From positions 248,001 through 312,000 of the forward strand of contig NZ_JAPYRE010000003.1 of the NCBI RefSeq assembly GCF_029936995.1: a DNA stretch of 64,000 bases, in the 5' to 3' direction. Of this stretch, positions 1-8,691 are shown in pieces. A program made the translations under genes and the position numbers. A model generated the notes under the pieces. The model had not been told where the DNA came from. It saw only the letters and a program-made list of their open reading frames with translations, and made no database searches. Each line of letters starts with the position of its first letter. The stretch's first letter is position 1. This DNA comes from Henriciella sp. (GTDB lineage: Bacteria; Pseudomonadota; Alphaproteobacteria; Caulobacterales; Hyphomonadaceae).

Positions 1-1569
1 AAAGATGCAGCCGGGGAGGGCGCGGACCTCGTTGTTTTTAGCGAGATGTTCATTCTGGGTTATCCACCGGAAGACCTGGTGCTGAAGCCTAGCGCGGTCG
101 AGGACTGCATGACGGCCATCGAAGCGCTTGCGCATGAGAGCGCGGACCTACCTGCTTTCGTTATCGGGGCACCCTGGCAGGCAGGAGATGACCTCTTCAA
201 TTCTGTCCTGTTCTGCACTGGTGGGCAGGTGTCTGCACGCTACGACAAGCAGGAACTGCCAAATTATGGCGTTTTCGATGAGCAACGGCTTTTTACCAAG
301 GGCAAGACACCAGCCTGTGTTGTCGAACTTAAAGGCGTGAAAATCGGTCTCGCCATCTGTGAGGATGTCTGGTTCAAGCGCGTGCCAACCGCAGCTAGGC
401 AGGCGGGCGCAGAGTTGCTTGTGATTCCAAATGGTTCGCCATGGCGTCGTTCCATTCATGAGGAGCGTGCAGAAGCCTTTGACAGATGGAGCGGGCTCGG
501 ACTGCCTTACCTGTTCGTCAATCAGGTGGGGGGACAGGATGAGCTGGTCTTCGATGGCGGTTCCTATGCGACCAACTCAACCCATGCCGAGCGTTGCGGC
601 CTGATTGGCCAGTTCGAGACCGGTACGGCGTTAGTGATATTCGATTGCGGAAGCAAAAAGCTTGTCCTCAGGGACAGGGGCTGCCGGCTGGACCGTGAAG
701 GCTGGGACATGGAGTACCGTGCCGCAACGCTCGCGCTTGGCGATTATGTCAACAAGAACAGGTTTCCCGGTGTTGTTCTGGGCATGTCTGGCGGGATCGA
801 CAGTGCGCTGAGCGCTGCGCTGGCGGTCGATGCGCTGGGACCGGACCGTGTCTGGTGTGTGATGATGCCGTCGAAATACACTTCCTCGGAAAGTCTCGAG
901 GATGCCAAACGTTGCGCCGAAGCACTGGGTGTTCGATACGACATCATCAACATCGCGCCGGGCGTCGGGGCGATGGATGAGATGCTGGCGGAAAGTTTCG
1001 CCGGGACAGAGCTGGGAACGACAGAAGAGAACATCCAGTCCCGCCTGCGTGGGCTGACGCTGATGGCACTGTCGAACAAGTTTGGCCACATGGTGCTGAC
1101 GACGGGCAACAAATCTGAAATGGCGGTTGGCTATGCCACGCTCTATGGCGATATGTGCGGCGGCTACAATGCGCTGAAGGACTTCTACAAGACGGAAGTC
1201 TTCGACCTTTGCCGCTGGCGCAATGAGCATCATCCAAAGGGCGCGCTCGGGCCCGAGGGTGAGGTGATCCCTGAGCGGATTATCACAAAGCCACCGAGTG
1301 CGGAGCTTCGCGAGGACCAGAAGGACGAGGACTCGCTTCCGTCCTATGAAGTGCTGGACGATATACTCCGCGGGCTGGTCGACCGGGAAGAAGATATCCG
1401 TGATATCATGGCTCGTGGGCATGATGAGGCGACTGTCAAACAGATCGAGCATCTCTTGTATATCGCTGAATACAAGCGTAGGCAGGCGCCGCCCGGCGCA
1501 AAGGTTGGCGGCAAGAACTTCGGCCGCGACCGGCGCTATCCGATTACCAACCGTTTCAGGGACGATTGA
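1..1569 (+). CDS. nadE: Glutamine-dependent NAD(+) synthetase, 5' end outside window
   Basis: Makes NAD from nicotinic acid adenine dinucleotide, ATP and glutamine in the cytoplasm. The frame is open from base 1, so the start codon lies upstream; 522 codons are visible. The N-terminal half is a nitrilase-type glutaminase domain: a Glu in VVFSEMF, a Lys in RYDKQELPNYG, and the nucleophile Cys in GLAICEDVW (about visible residue 120). The C-terminal half is the ATP-pyrophosphatase synthetase domain, with the P-loop SGGIDS near visible residue 263 and TTGNKSEMAVGYATLYGDM after it. Family members are about 550 residues, so only a short N-terminal piece is missing. The stop codon overlaps the gltX start (ATGA), which suggests translational coupling. 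Confidence 0.97.
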   Translation, partial: KDAAGEGADLVVFSEMFILGYPPEDLVLKPSAVEDCMTAIEALAHESADLPAFVIGAPWQAGDDLFNSVLFCTGGQVSARYDKQELPNYGVFDEQRLFTKGKTPACVVELKGVKIGLAICEDVWFKRVPTAARQAGAELLVIPNGSPWRRSIHEERAEAFDRWSGLGLPYLFVNQVGGQDELVFDGGSYATNSTHAERCGLIGQFETGTALVIFDCGSKKLVLRDRGCRLDREGWDMEYRAATLALGDYVNKNRFPGVVLGMSGGIDSALSAALAVDALGPDRVWCVMMPSKYTSSESLEDAKRCAEALGVRYDIINIAPGVGAMDEMLAESFAGTELGTTEENIQSRLRGLTLMALSNKFGHMVLTTGNKSEMAVGYATLYGDMCGGYNALKDFYKTEVFDLCRWRNEHHPKGALGPEGEVIPERIITKPPSAELREDQKDEDSLPSYEVLDDILRGLVDREEDIRDIMARGHDEATVKQIEHLLYIAEYKRRQAPPGAKVGGKNFGRDRRYPITNRFRDD

Positions 1570-2912
1570 TGACCTCACCTGTAGTCCGCTTCGCGCCGTC
1601 ACCGACCGGCAAGCTACATGTCGGCAATGTTCGTACCGCGCTGATCAACTGGCTGTTCGCCATGGGGAATGGCGGCAAGTTCTTCCTGCGTGTTGACGAC
1701 ACTGACACCGAACGTTCGACCGAGGCCTTCGAGGCGCAGATCAAGGCAGACCTGAAATGGCTTGGACTGGTCTGGGACGATACGTTCAACCAGTCGGCAC
1801 GGTTCGAGAAATATGATGCGGCCGCTGACAAGTTGCGCGATATGGGACTGCTGTACGCCTGTTATGAGACAGCCGACGAACTGGACCGCAAGCGCAAGAT
1901 CGCGCTGTCGCGCGGACGGCCTCCTGTCTATGACCGGGCAGGGCTGAATCTCAGCGATGAAGACAGGGCGAAACTCGAGGCTGAAGGGCGCAAGCCGCAC
2001 TGGCGATTCAAACTGTCCGGCGGGCGTATCGAGTGGACAGACCTGGTGCGGGGACCGCAGGGCATCGATACGGCAAGTGTTTCCGACCCCGTCCTGATCC
2101 GCGAGGATGGCTCCTATCTCTATACACTACCGTCCGTGGTCGATGATATCGACGCAGGGATCACACATGTTGTGCGTGGCGAGGATCACGTGACCAATTC
2201 AGGCGCGCAGATCGAGATTTTCAAGGCGCTCGGTGGAAGCGCGCCTGAAATGGCGCATACACCGCTTCTTGTGGACGCCGAGGGTGGCGCGTTTTCCAAG
2301 CGGCTTGGCTCACTTAACATGGAGACGCTGGAAGCGCGTGGCATTCTGCCGATGGCGATTCTGTCGCTTCTCGCCAAGCTCGGTACGAGTGACAATATCG
2401 AAGTGCGCGATAACCTTGAATCACTGGCAGCTGAGTTCGATTTTTCCAAGATTGGCCGCGCGCCGGCGAAGTTTGACGAGCGTGACCTGCTCGCGCTGAA
2501 CGCCACCCTCATTCACACAAAGCCGTTTAATGCGGTGAAGGAGCAGCTTGCACAGATTGCTCCTGAAGCGGCGAACGAGACGTTCTGGCTGGCGGTGCGC
2601 GAAAACTGCCAGACAGTGTTTGACGCACAACCTTTTGCGGACATTGCCTATGGGCATGTCGAGCCGATTGTCGATGACGAGGACAAGGCCTTCATCAGCG
2701 AGGCACTCGGCCTGTTGCCAGACGGGGAGCTGACACCCGAAACCTGGAAAAGCTGGACGACAAAGCTGAAAGAACAGACTGGGCGCAAGGGACGCGGGCT
2801 GTTCATGCCGCTTCGCAAGGCGCTGACCGGCATGGAGCATGGGCCCGACATGGGCGCGATCCTGCCCCTGATCGGTCGTGAAGCGGTCGAAAGACGCCTG
2901 GCGAGAGGCTAG
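1569..2912 (+). CDS. gltX: Glutamyl-tRNA synthetase, GluRS2-like
   Basis: Class I aminoacyl-tRNA synthetase that charges tRNA with glutamate. I place the start at the ATG overlapping the nadE stop rather than the TTG one codon earlier, giving 447 aa. The HIGH-type motif is in PSPTGKLHVGN near residue 10. The KMSKS-type motif reads SKRLGS at residues 243-248. Many bacterial GluRS have KRHG there; KRLGS is, from memory, typical of the second GluRS of alphaproteobacteria that carry two copies. This copy could therefore favour one tRNA acceptor, for example tRNA-Gln for later amidation; that is inference. The next gene on the right converges, with 4 bases between stops. Confidence 0.96.
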   Translation: MTSPVVRFAPSPTGKLHVGNVRTALINWLFAMGNGGKFFLRVDDTDTERSTEAFEAQIKADLKWLGLVWDDTFNQSARFEKYDAAADKLRDMGLLYACYETADELDRKRKIALSRGRPPVYDRAGLNLSDEDRAKLEAEGRKPHWRFKLSGGRIEWTDLVRGPQGIDTASVSDPVLIREDGSYLYTLPSVVDDIDAGITHVVRGEDHVTNSGAQIEIFKALGGSAPEMAHTPLLVDAEGGAFSKRLGSLNMETLEARGILPMAILSLLAKLGTSDNIEVRDNLESLAAEFDFSKIGRAPAKFDERDLLALNATLIHTKPFNAVKEQLAQIAPEAANETFWLAVRENCQTVFDAQPFADIAYGHVEPIVDDEDKAFISEALGLLPDGELTPETWKSWTTKLKEQTGRKGRGLFMPLRKALTGMEHGPDMGAILPLIGREAVERRLARG

Positions 2913-2916
2913 GCGC

Positions 2917-3480
2917 CTAGCTGTCCATCACGACAAGCCTGTCCTGAAGGGCCGTGATTGCGGCTTCGGGTGTTTTCTCGTGGACAAGTGCGGCGCGGAA
3001 CTCTTCCGGCGTGAATTTGCCTTCGATGATGTGGTCCATCAGCTCGAAAAAGGGTGCCCAGAACCCGTCTTCGTCAAGGAAGGCCATAGGCTTGGCGTGC
3101 AGGCCGAGACGTGCCCAGCTCAACATCTCTACAGCTTCTTCCAGCGTGCCAATGCCGCCGGGCAGGACGATGAAGGCATCCGATTCGTCGAACATCATCT
3201 GCTTGCGTGTGTGCATGTCATCGACGATGCGATGCTCGACATCCTCGAAGATGCGCTCCTTCTGGAGGAGGAATTTCGGCATAACGCCAAGCACCTGGCC
3301 GCCAGCTTCATGGACGGCCTTTGCACACGCGCCCATGAGGCCCACGCCGCCGCCGCCATAGACAAGCCGCAAATCCTTCTGGGCTAGCGTCCGGCCAAGC
3401 TCTCTTGCGAGGTTGAGGTAGGCCGGTTTCACGGTGTTGGAAGATCCGCAATAGACGCAGATGGATTTCAGCTTCGTCAT
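2917..3480 (-). CDS. LOG family (TIGR00730) nucleoside-5'-monophosphate phosphoribohydrolase
   Basis: Rossmann-fold protein of the LOG family, some members of which release free base from cytokinin riboside or other nucleoside 5'-monophosphates. Signature motifs are CVYCGSSN at the N-terminus, GGGGVGLMGA, and PGGIGTLEE, the phosphoribosyl-binding and catalytic motif. I chose the ATG at 3480 (187 aa) over the upstream GTG at 3510 because AGGAG stands about 8 bases before it and homologues begin close to KSICVYCGS. It was historically labelled lysine decarboxylase, which is wrong for this family. The substrate in this organism is unknown. It faces gltX tail to tail and diverges from the ABC exporter. 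Confidence 0.92.
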   Translation of the reverse strand: MTKLKSICVYCGSSNTVKPAYLNLARELGRTLAQKDLRLVYGGGGVGLMGACAKAVHEAGGQVLGVMPKFLLQKERIFEDVEHRIVDDMHTRKQMMFDESDAFIVLPGGIGTLEEAVEMLSWARLGLHAKPMAFLDEDGFWAPFFELMDHIIEGKFTPEEFRAALVHEKTPEAAITALQDRLVVMDS

Positions 3481-3571
3481 GCATATGCTCCTGAGGACGA
3501 TCTCACGCATTTAACGACATGCAGGGATTCGTGCCAGCGCCACTCTGTTCTTTAAGCCGTTTTGCTCCCAT

Positions 3572-5422
3572 ATGCCGCGCATGAAAGATCTGACAGATGC
3601 CGACAAGAGCGCTGACCCGATCGAAAGCGCAGACGGGGGGCTAGGGGCCTCTATCCTGAGAATACTGAAACTGCTCTGGCGGCCCGAGCTGGCGAAGTGG
3701 CGACCCGTCATGGGGATCGCGATTGTCGTGACGCTCAGTGCCGCCGTTCTGGAAGTCGTTTCTCCGATGATCCTTGGTTTTGCCATCAACAAGGTGGCCG
3801 GGGAGGAAGGTGTTGAAGCTGCGCCGCTTGGCATCGCCATCGCATGGATCGCGCTTGCAATATCACTACGCTTCCTTGCGGCCGCTTTGCCGCAGGTTCG
3901 CGATACATTGTTCAGCCCTGTCAGCCAGGATGCGCAGCGACTGGCCTGTGTCGATGCATTCGGCCATGCGCAGTCCCTTTCGCTCGGCTTTCACCAGACA
4001 CGGAGGTCTGGCGCACTCAACCGCATGATCGAACGTGGCGCCAGCGCGATCGACTATCTGATCCGGTTCCTGGCTTTCAATATCGGACCGACTTTCGTGC
4101 GCCTCTTCTTGGCGGCGATCGCGCTCGGGGCGGCTTATGATTACAGGCTGGCACTGATCGCGATTGTGACGATTGCCATTTATGGGGTGGTTACGGTGGT
4201 GATCACGGAGTGGCGGGTGCGCCAGCGCCGTCATATGAACCTGGCCGACACTGAGTTGCGTGCGGTATCCATCGATACGCTCACAAATTTCGAGACGGTG
4301 AAGGCCTTCGCCGCGGAAGAGCGCGAGACCCATCGCTATGACCGGGCCATGAGCCGTTACAACAAGCGCTTCGTCGAGGTGATGCGCAGCATGTATCTGC
4401 TGAACGGGCTTCAGGCGTTCATCATGAATGCCGGGCTGCTCGCCGTGCTCGCCCTGTCGGCATGGAACTATTCACAGGGCACAATGAAGATCGGCGATCT
4501 GACGGCAGTGATGATGGTTCTGATGAGCCTCTATGCGCCGTTGAACATTCTCGGTTTTGCCTGGCGTGAAATCAAGCAGGGCGCTGTCGATCTGGAGAAA
4601 CTGCACGGCCTGCTCAGCATGGTGCCGGAAGTGGCGGACCGGCCAGATGCGCGGAAGCTTGATAAGCCGGAAGGCGAAGTCGAGTTCAGGGATGTGGCTT
4701 TCACCCATGACGCCCGCGCTGTGGGTGTACAGGATATATCGTTCAAGGTCTCGCCGGGGCGCAAAGTCGCTTTCGTGGGGACGTCCGGCGCCGGCAAGTC
4801 CACACTGCTGAAGCTGCTCTTCAGGTTCTACGAAGTCGATGCTGGTCAGGTCCTCGTTGACGGGCATGATGTGCGCGACCTGACGCAGACATCCCTGCGC
4901 ACAACGCTTGGCCTGGTGCCGCAGGATGTCGTGCTTTTCAACGATACAATCCGGTCGAACATCGCCTATGCCCGCCCCGAAGCGAGCGAAGCTGAAATCA
5001 AGGATGCCGCGCGCCGGGCGCAACTCCTGCCGTTCGTCCAGTCACTTCCTGACGGGTGGGAGACCCGCGTCGGAGAACGTGGCCTGAAACTTTCCGGAGG
5101 TGAAAAGCAACGTGTCGGTATCGCACGGGTCATCCTCGCCAATCCTGCGATTCTGGTGCTGGATGAGGCGACTTCTGCCCTCGATAGCGCGACTGAGGCG
5201 GCTGTTCAGGAAGCGCTCGACGAGGCTTCTAAGGGGCGCACGACGCTGACGGTCGCGCACCGCCTGTCGACTGTGCAGAACGCCGATGAAATCATTGTTC
5301 TCGAAGAAGGCCGTATTGTGGAGCGTGGCGCCCATGATACGCTTCTGCATGAAGACGGCGTGTATTCCCGTATGTGGGCCAGACAGGCGGCACGGGACCA
5401 GCTCGCCACAGTCGAAGAATAG
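3572..5422 (+). CDS. Atm1-type ABC exporter (fused permease and ATPase)
   Basis: Half-transporter of 616 aa: six predicted transmembrane helices in residues about 40-340, then a nucleotide-binding domain. Walker A is GTSGAGKST at 403-411, the Q-loop lies in VPQDVVLFNDTI, the signature LSGGEKQRVGIAR starts at 507, and Walker B is ILVLDEATSALD. The NDTI after the Q-loop and the overall layout match the Atm1/ABCB7/HMT group, which exports glutathione-linked sulfur or metal compounds across the inner membrane and supports Fe-S or heavy-metal homeostasis. The exact substrate is not readable from sequence. A second ATG four codons later is an alternative start; neither has a clear Shine-Dalgarno. 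It probably forms an operon with the Psd-like gene 11 bases downstream. Confidence 0.92.
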   Translation: MPRMKDLTDADKSADPIESADGGLGASILRILKLLWRPELAKWRPVMGIAIVVTLSAAVLEVVSPMILGFAINKVAGEEGVEAAPLGIAIAWIALAISLRFLAAALPQVRDTLFSPVSQDAQRLACVDAFGHAQSLSLGFHQTRRSGALNRMIERGASAIDYLIRFLAFNIGPTFVRLFLAAIALGAAYDYRLALIAIVTIAIYGVVTVVITEWRVRQRRHMNLADTELRAVSIDTLTNFETVKAFAAEERETHRYDRAMSRYNKRFVEVMRSMYLLNGLQAFIMNAGLLAVLALSAWNYSQGTMKIGDLTAVMMVLMSLYAPLNILGFAWREIKQGAVDLEKLHGLLSMVPEVADRPDARKLDKPEGEVEFRDVAFTHDARAVGVQDISFKVSPGRKVAFVGTSGAGKSTLLKLLFRFYEVDAGQVLVDGHDVRDLTQTSLRTTLGLVPQDVVLFNDTIRSNIAYARPEASEAEIKDAARRAQLLPFVQSLPDGWETRVGERGLKLSGGEKQRVGIARVILANPAILVLDEATSALDSATEAAVQEALDEASKGRTTLTVAHRLSTVQNADEIIVLEEGRIVERGAHDTLLHEDGVYSRMWARQAARDQLATVEE

Positions 5423-5433
5423 GATAGGCACGC

Positions 5434-6330
5434 ATGGCCAATCGAAATAACACCCTGTCGGATCGCAGTTTCCCCTGGTGGCATGGGGGATTCGATCTCG
5501 AAGGTATCATCGCGTTCCTTGCCGGAGGGCTTATTGGCGTCTTGCTGGGAATGTTGTGGGAGCCGCTTTTCCTGCTCGGTTTCCTGCCGGGACTGGCCCT
5601 CCTTTTTGCGACACGCACGGCTGAACGGGTTCCACCAGAGGACGCCTCGCTAATTCTGGCCCCGTGTGACGGCATTGTTGTGTCCATTGAGGAGGCCGAT
5701 CCCCCGGAATCTCTACGGATGCCGGCGGGTTGCATGCGCGTGCGTATCTCGTCTTCGCCCTTTGCGATCACAAATATTCACGCGCCCATTGCCGGGACGA
5801 TTGACCATCTCTCCCAGGATGAGGGTGAAGCCCGTCAGTTTGCCGCCACCTATCCTAACGATGAAGGTCTGAAGCGGCTCTACTTCACGATTGGGGGCGA
5901 TGATGTTCAGGCCGGTATCAGCTTGGCGGCAGGCGGGCTTGGGCCAACGCTTGAGACGCGTTCGGATGCCGGTGACCGCGTGTCTTCAGGAAAGACGATT
6001 GCGAAACGCCGCGCCGGTGGCTGGTGTGATGTCTTCATTCCCGAAGAAATTGCCATTCTGGTCGAGCCAGGCCAGACCCTGATTGGGGGCGAGACAAGGC
6101 TCGCTGACATGTCCGGACAGGTCTCTGGCGGGCTGCGCCCCTCCGCAGATGTGGCGGCTGGGGATCCGCCGCCTACACCTGAGACAGTGCCGCCGGAAGT
6201 GACGGGAGATGAGCAGCAACCGGATGAAGAGCAACGCAGCGATGATCCCGCCGAGATGTTTGCGCGGCTGCGCCGGGAAGCCGGGCTCGCGAACAGGTCT
6301 GACCCAGACGACAATCCAGAAGACAGGTAG
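5434..6330 (+). CDS. Phosphatidylserine decarboxylase-like protein lacking the pyruvoyl serine
   Basis: 298 aa. Residues 1-225 follow the short alphaproteobacterial Psd: a membrane-anchoring hydrophobic stretch (about 25-65), then ERVPPEDASLILAPCDG matching the ERVTP...SPADG block with its Asp (D79), and DVFIP...GQTLIGGET at the end. The proenzyme motif is normally RFGSRVDVYLP, where the Ser after Gly becomes the pyruvoyl cofactor. Here it reads RRAGGWCDVFIP (192-203), so Gly196 occupies the Ser position. The active-site His is also uncertain: ungapped alignment puts Thr113 there, with His116 three residues on. An acidic, Pro-rich tail (about 225-298) is extra. No pssA gene follows, as it does in many relatives. 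Decarboxylase activity is therefore doubtful. Confidence 0.8.
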   Translation: MANRNNTLSDRSFPWWHGGFDLEGIIAFLAGGLIGVLLGMLWEPLFLLGFLPGLALLFATRTAERVPPEDASLILAPCDGIVVSIEEADPPESLRMPAGCMRVRISSSPFAITNIHAPIAGTIDHLSQDEGEARQFAATYPNDEGLKRLYFTIGGDDVQAGISLAAGGLGPTLETRSDAGDRVSSGKTIAKRRAGGWCDVFIPEEIAILVEPGQTLIGGETRLADMSGQVSGGLRPSADVAAGDPPPTPETVPPEVTGDEQQPDEEQRSDDPAEMFARLRREAGLANRSDPDDNPEDR

Positions 6331-6339
6331 TCTTCCGGA

Positions 6340-6531
6340 TCAAGTAGGTGGTGTGTTCATCCATCGCATGAGCGGGCGGAGTGGAAATACCCAGGCAAAG
6401 CCTGCGACGATGTAGAAAATGAGCTGAATCCAGAAGGGCGCATCTGTCATGCGCGTCCCAATGGTGGCGGCAAGGAATATCCAGAAGGCGAGGAAAAGCA
6501 GCATGATGATGCTGGCAATGATCTTGCGCAC
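6340..6531 (-). CDS. DUF2842 family small membrane protein
   Basis: 63 aa protein with two hydrophobic helices (about 4-24 and 33-53) and the ending LRPLMRWMN, matching the short alphaproteobacterial DUF2842 proteins of unknown function. It uses a GTG start at 6531, supported by GGGAG six bases upstream; no in-frame ATG gives a full product. It lies convergent to the Psd-like gene and divergent from ctaA. The start of ctaA is only 80 bases away, so the two probably share a bidirectional promoter region. Confidence 0.82.
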   Translation of the reverse strand: MRKIIASIIMLLFLAFWIFLAATIGTRMTDAPFWIQLIFYIVAGFAWVFPLRPLMRWMNTPPT

Positions 6532-6611
6532 TTGGATCTCCCATCTGCTTCAGGCCGCATGCGACGCCATAACCGCTTGCGATTCATATACTGGCTGTCA
6601 GATAGGACTTT

Positions 6612-7655
6612 ATGAGGTCTGCCGCAAAAAGTGATATCGCCGCACGTTGGATTCGCCGCTGGCTGATCCTGATCGCGCTGATGGTCTATGCCATGATCCT
6701 GATTGGCGGGATGACACGGCTGACTGATTCCGGGCTTTCGATCACGGAATGGGACCCGATAAGTGGCGCGATTCCGCCATTGGGGGATGCGGCATGGGCA
6801 GCAGAATTTGCCAAGTATCAGCAGACGGCGGAATTCCAGCAGCAGAACTACAATATGACGCTGTCTGAGTTCCAGTATATCTACTGGTGGGAGTGGGGGC
6901 ACAGGCTTTTCGGGCGTCTTATCGGGCTCGTCGCGGTCGGCGGCCTAGTCTGGTTCTGGATGAAGAACTGGTTGAGCCCGGCCCTGCGCAACCGCCTGAT
7001 TGTTCTCATCGGACTTGGTGGGCTGCAGGGGTTTATCGGCTGGTGGATGGTGGCCAGCGGTATCGGAGATACAGACCGGCTTGATGTCGCACCTTACAGG
7101 CTGGCGACCCACTTCATGCTGGCGCTCATAATTATCGGCTACACGTTCTGGCTCTGGCTGGATCTCGGGCACAGGGCGAGACTGAAGCCTGTCAGCGGCC
7201 TGCGCCTGGCGGCGTTGGTACTGCTCGGCCTCGTCACCCTGCAGATGGCGAGCGGGGCGCTTGTCGCAGGGCTGGATGCAGGCCGGACGTATACGGACTG
7301 GCCATACATGTCCGGTGCGTTTTTCCCGTCGAACTATGTCGAGGGTGAGCTGGGGCTTCGCAGCCTGTTTGAAGGCCGTGCGGCAACCCAGTTCAATCAC
7401 CGCTTCTTGGCCTATGTCATATGGGGACTGTCGCTGGCCTGCGTCGTCTTCAAATGGGGGCAGGCAGGCTGGCGTGAAGTCTCGACAATCGCTGTGCTGA
7501 TTACACTTCAGGCTGTGTGGGGCATCGTGACACTGGTTCACGGTGCCCCTCTAGAGCTTGCAATCGTGCATCAGGCGCTTGGGGTTATTGTCTTTACCGC
7601 CTGTGTGCGACTGGTCTGGCTTACTGCCCCGCAACGGGAGCTGTCAGCGGTGTAA
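6612..7655 (+). CDS. ctaA: Heme A synthase (COX15/CtaA)
   Basis: Oxidises the C8 methyl group of heme O to formyl, making heme A for aa3-type cytochrome oxidase, in the inner membrane. The 347-residue protein has about eight transmembrane segments and the family blocks MTRLTDSGLSITEWDP, EWGHRLFGR, THFML, NHRFLAYV and VHQALG, whose His residues bind the two hemes. Length and motifs fit the long alphaproteobacterial/mitochondrial COX15 type. Its last 35 bases overlap the convergent unknown gene. No other cytochrome oxidase genes are in the window. Confidence 0.96.
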   Translation: MRSAAKSDIAARWIRRWLILIALMVYAMILIGGMTRLTDSGLSITEWDPISGAIPPLGDAAWAAEFAKYQQTAEFQQQNYNMTLSEFQYIYWWEWGHRLFGRLIGLVAVGGLVWFWMKNWLSPALRNRLIVLIGLGGLQGFIGWWMVASGIGDTDRLDVAPYRLATHFMLALIIIGYTFWLWLDLGHRARLKPVSGLRLAALVLLGLVTLQMASGALVAGLDAGRTYTDWPYMSGAFFPSNYVEGELGLRSLFEGRAATQFNHRFLAYVIWGLSLACVVFKWGQAGWREVSTIAVLITLQAVWGIVTLVHGAPLELAIVHQALGVIVFTACVRLVWLTAPQRELSAV

Positions 7656-8655
7656 GCGTAATCTTGCTCGGGTCCACCATGACGACGCGGTGATCTCCCG
7701 GCTCGATATCGCCGCCAAGCACGATCAATCCGCCTGGATAGCCGCCCCCGCGGGCATCACCGGTTGCTGCGATAGCTTTTGGCTGATCGGGAACGACGAC
7801 CGTTATGCCATCAAGGATGTCATAGCGTTCGGTCTCACCCTCGCTGTCGCGGACATCTATCGCACCGTCTTCACCGAGTGTCACAAGTGTACGCTCGTTG
7901 AACCGCTTCAGACCGGCTGCACCAGCAACCGGGGAAGTGAAGGTTTCCGGCTCACCGTCGGTAAAGGTGCAGGCCGTGATGGCCTGATCCGCGGAGAGCT
8001 CGCTGGTCTTCACCCATTCAAGCTCTTCATTGCGTTCAACGAGATCCCCGACTTCCAGCATCGTGGAAGAGGCTTCTGTCCAGTAGGCAATGCGAATCAG
8101 GGCGTCGCTTCCGGTTTCGGGACGTGTGGTGCACATCCCGGCAAGTGAGGCTCCATCCCCGCCCTTGAGGTCATATTCAATGGCTTCGGACAGGCCACCA
8201 CCATAGATCCAGACTTTCATGTCACCTTCGCTCCCGATACCGGGATAGAGTGTGACGGGTGTGCCGGAGATCATTACATAGCGCCCCTCAGCGAGCGCCT
8301 TTACATCATGATCGGAAATGCTGGTCAGACGTTCGGCATCAAAATTGAAAAGTTGTAGCCCACCTGTTTCATAGGCGACTGCGAAGGATGAGCCGGCACC
8401 GCCCGTAATGCCGATGCTTCTGATTGGCCGGTCGAGGGTACGTGTCATCCAGACAGCCGGAAGGCTGCCGGGTGGGATGGCCTGTTCCTCTGCCTGGTCG
8501 CGGGGTTGTTCAGGAGCAGGCGCCTGTGATTGGTCAGGGGTGGGTTCTGCTGGCTCTTGCGGACCTGAGCAGGACACGGCATAGAAAAGCAGGAAACCGG
8601 CAACCCCTGCGTTGACAGGGAAGGTCTGCGCACTTAAACGCGGGCGCTTGAACAT
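7621..8655 (-). CDS. Unknown exported protein, possible lipoprotein
   Basis: 344 aa, not recognised. It has a basic N-terminus (KRPR), a hydrophobic core and a Cys at residue 29 (FYAVSC), which looks like a lipoprotein signal, although Tyr at -4 makes the lipobox imperfect. A Pro/Glu/Gln-rich linker covers about 30-65. The remainder is beta-rich with repeated Gly/Asp turns and short motifs such as [13 protein letters not shown] and [16 protein letters not shown], reminiscent of a beta-propeller, but I cannot name a fold. GGAG nine bases upstream supports the ATG at 8655. The 3' end overlaps ctaA by 35 bases. The 5' end lies across the likely rplM promoter. I infer only an envelope location. 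Confidence 0.75.
   Translation of the reverse strand: MFKRPRLSAQTFPVNAGVAGFLLFYAVSCSGPQEPAEPTPDQSQAPAPEQPRDQAEEQAIPPGSLPAVWMTRTLDRPIRSIGITGGAGSSFAVAYETGGLQLFNFDAERLTSISDHDVKALAEGRYVMISGTPVTLYPGIGSEGDMKVWIYGGGLSEAIEYDLKGGDGASLAGMCTTRPETGSDALIRIAYWTEASSTMLEVGDLVERNEELEWVKTSELSADQAITACTFTDGEPETFTSPVAGAAGLKRFNERTLVTLGEDGAIDVRDSEGETERYDILDGITVVVPDQPKAIAATGDARGGGYPGGLIVLGGDIEPGDHRVVMVDPSKITLTPLTAPVAGQ
8612..8640 (+). promoter_or_regulatory. Predicted promoter of rplM-rpsI
   Basis: A perfect -35 TTGACA (8612-8617), a 17-base spacer and a -10 TAAACG (8635-8640). Transcription would begin near 8647, giving a leader of about 45 bases before the rplM start. The site lies inside the first codons of the divergent unknown exported-protein gene. 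Confidence 0.55.
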
Positions 8656-8691
8656 ATTCCAACACTCCGAATGAGAGGCTCCCGAGGAGCA

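Noticed and set aside
631-1602. Minus-strand open frame of 323 codons inside nadE
   Set aside because: It is a shadow of the NadE synthetase domain, which is intact with all motifs.
2878-3387. Plus-strand open frame of 169 codons after gltX
   Set aside because: It is antisense to the LOG-family gene, which carries the PGGIGTLEE motif and a good ribosome site; no homology is visible.
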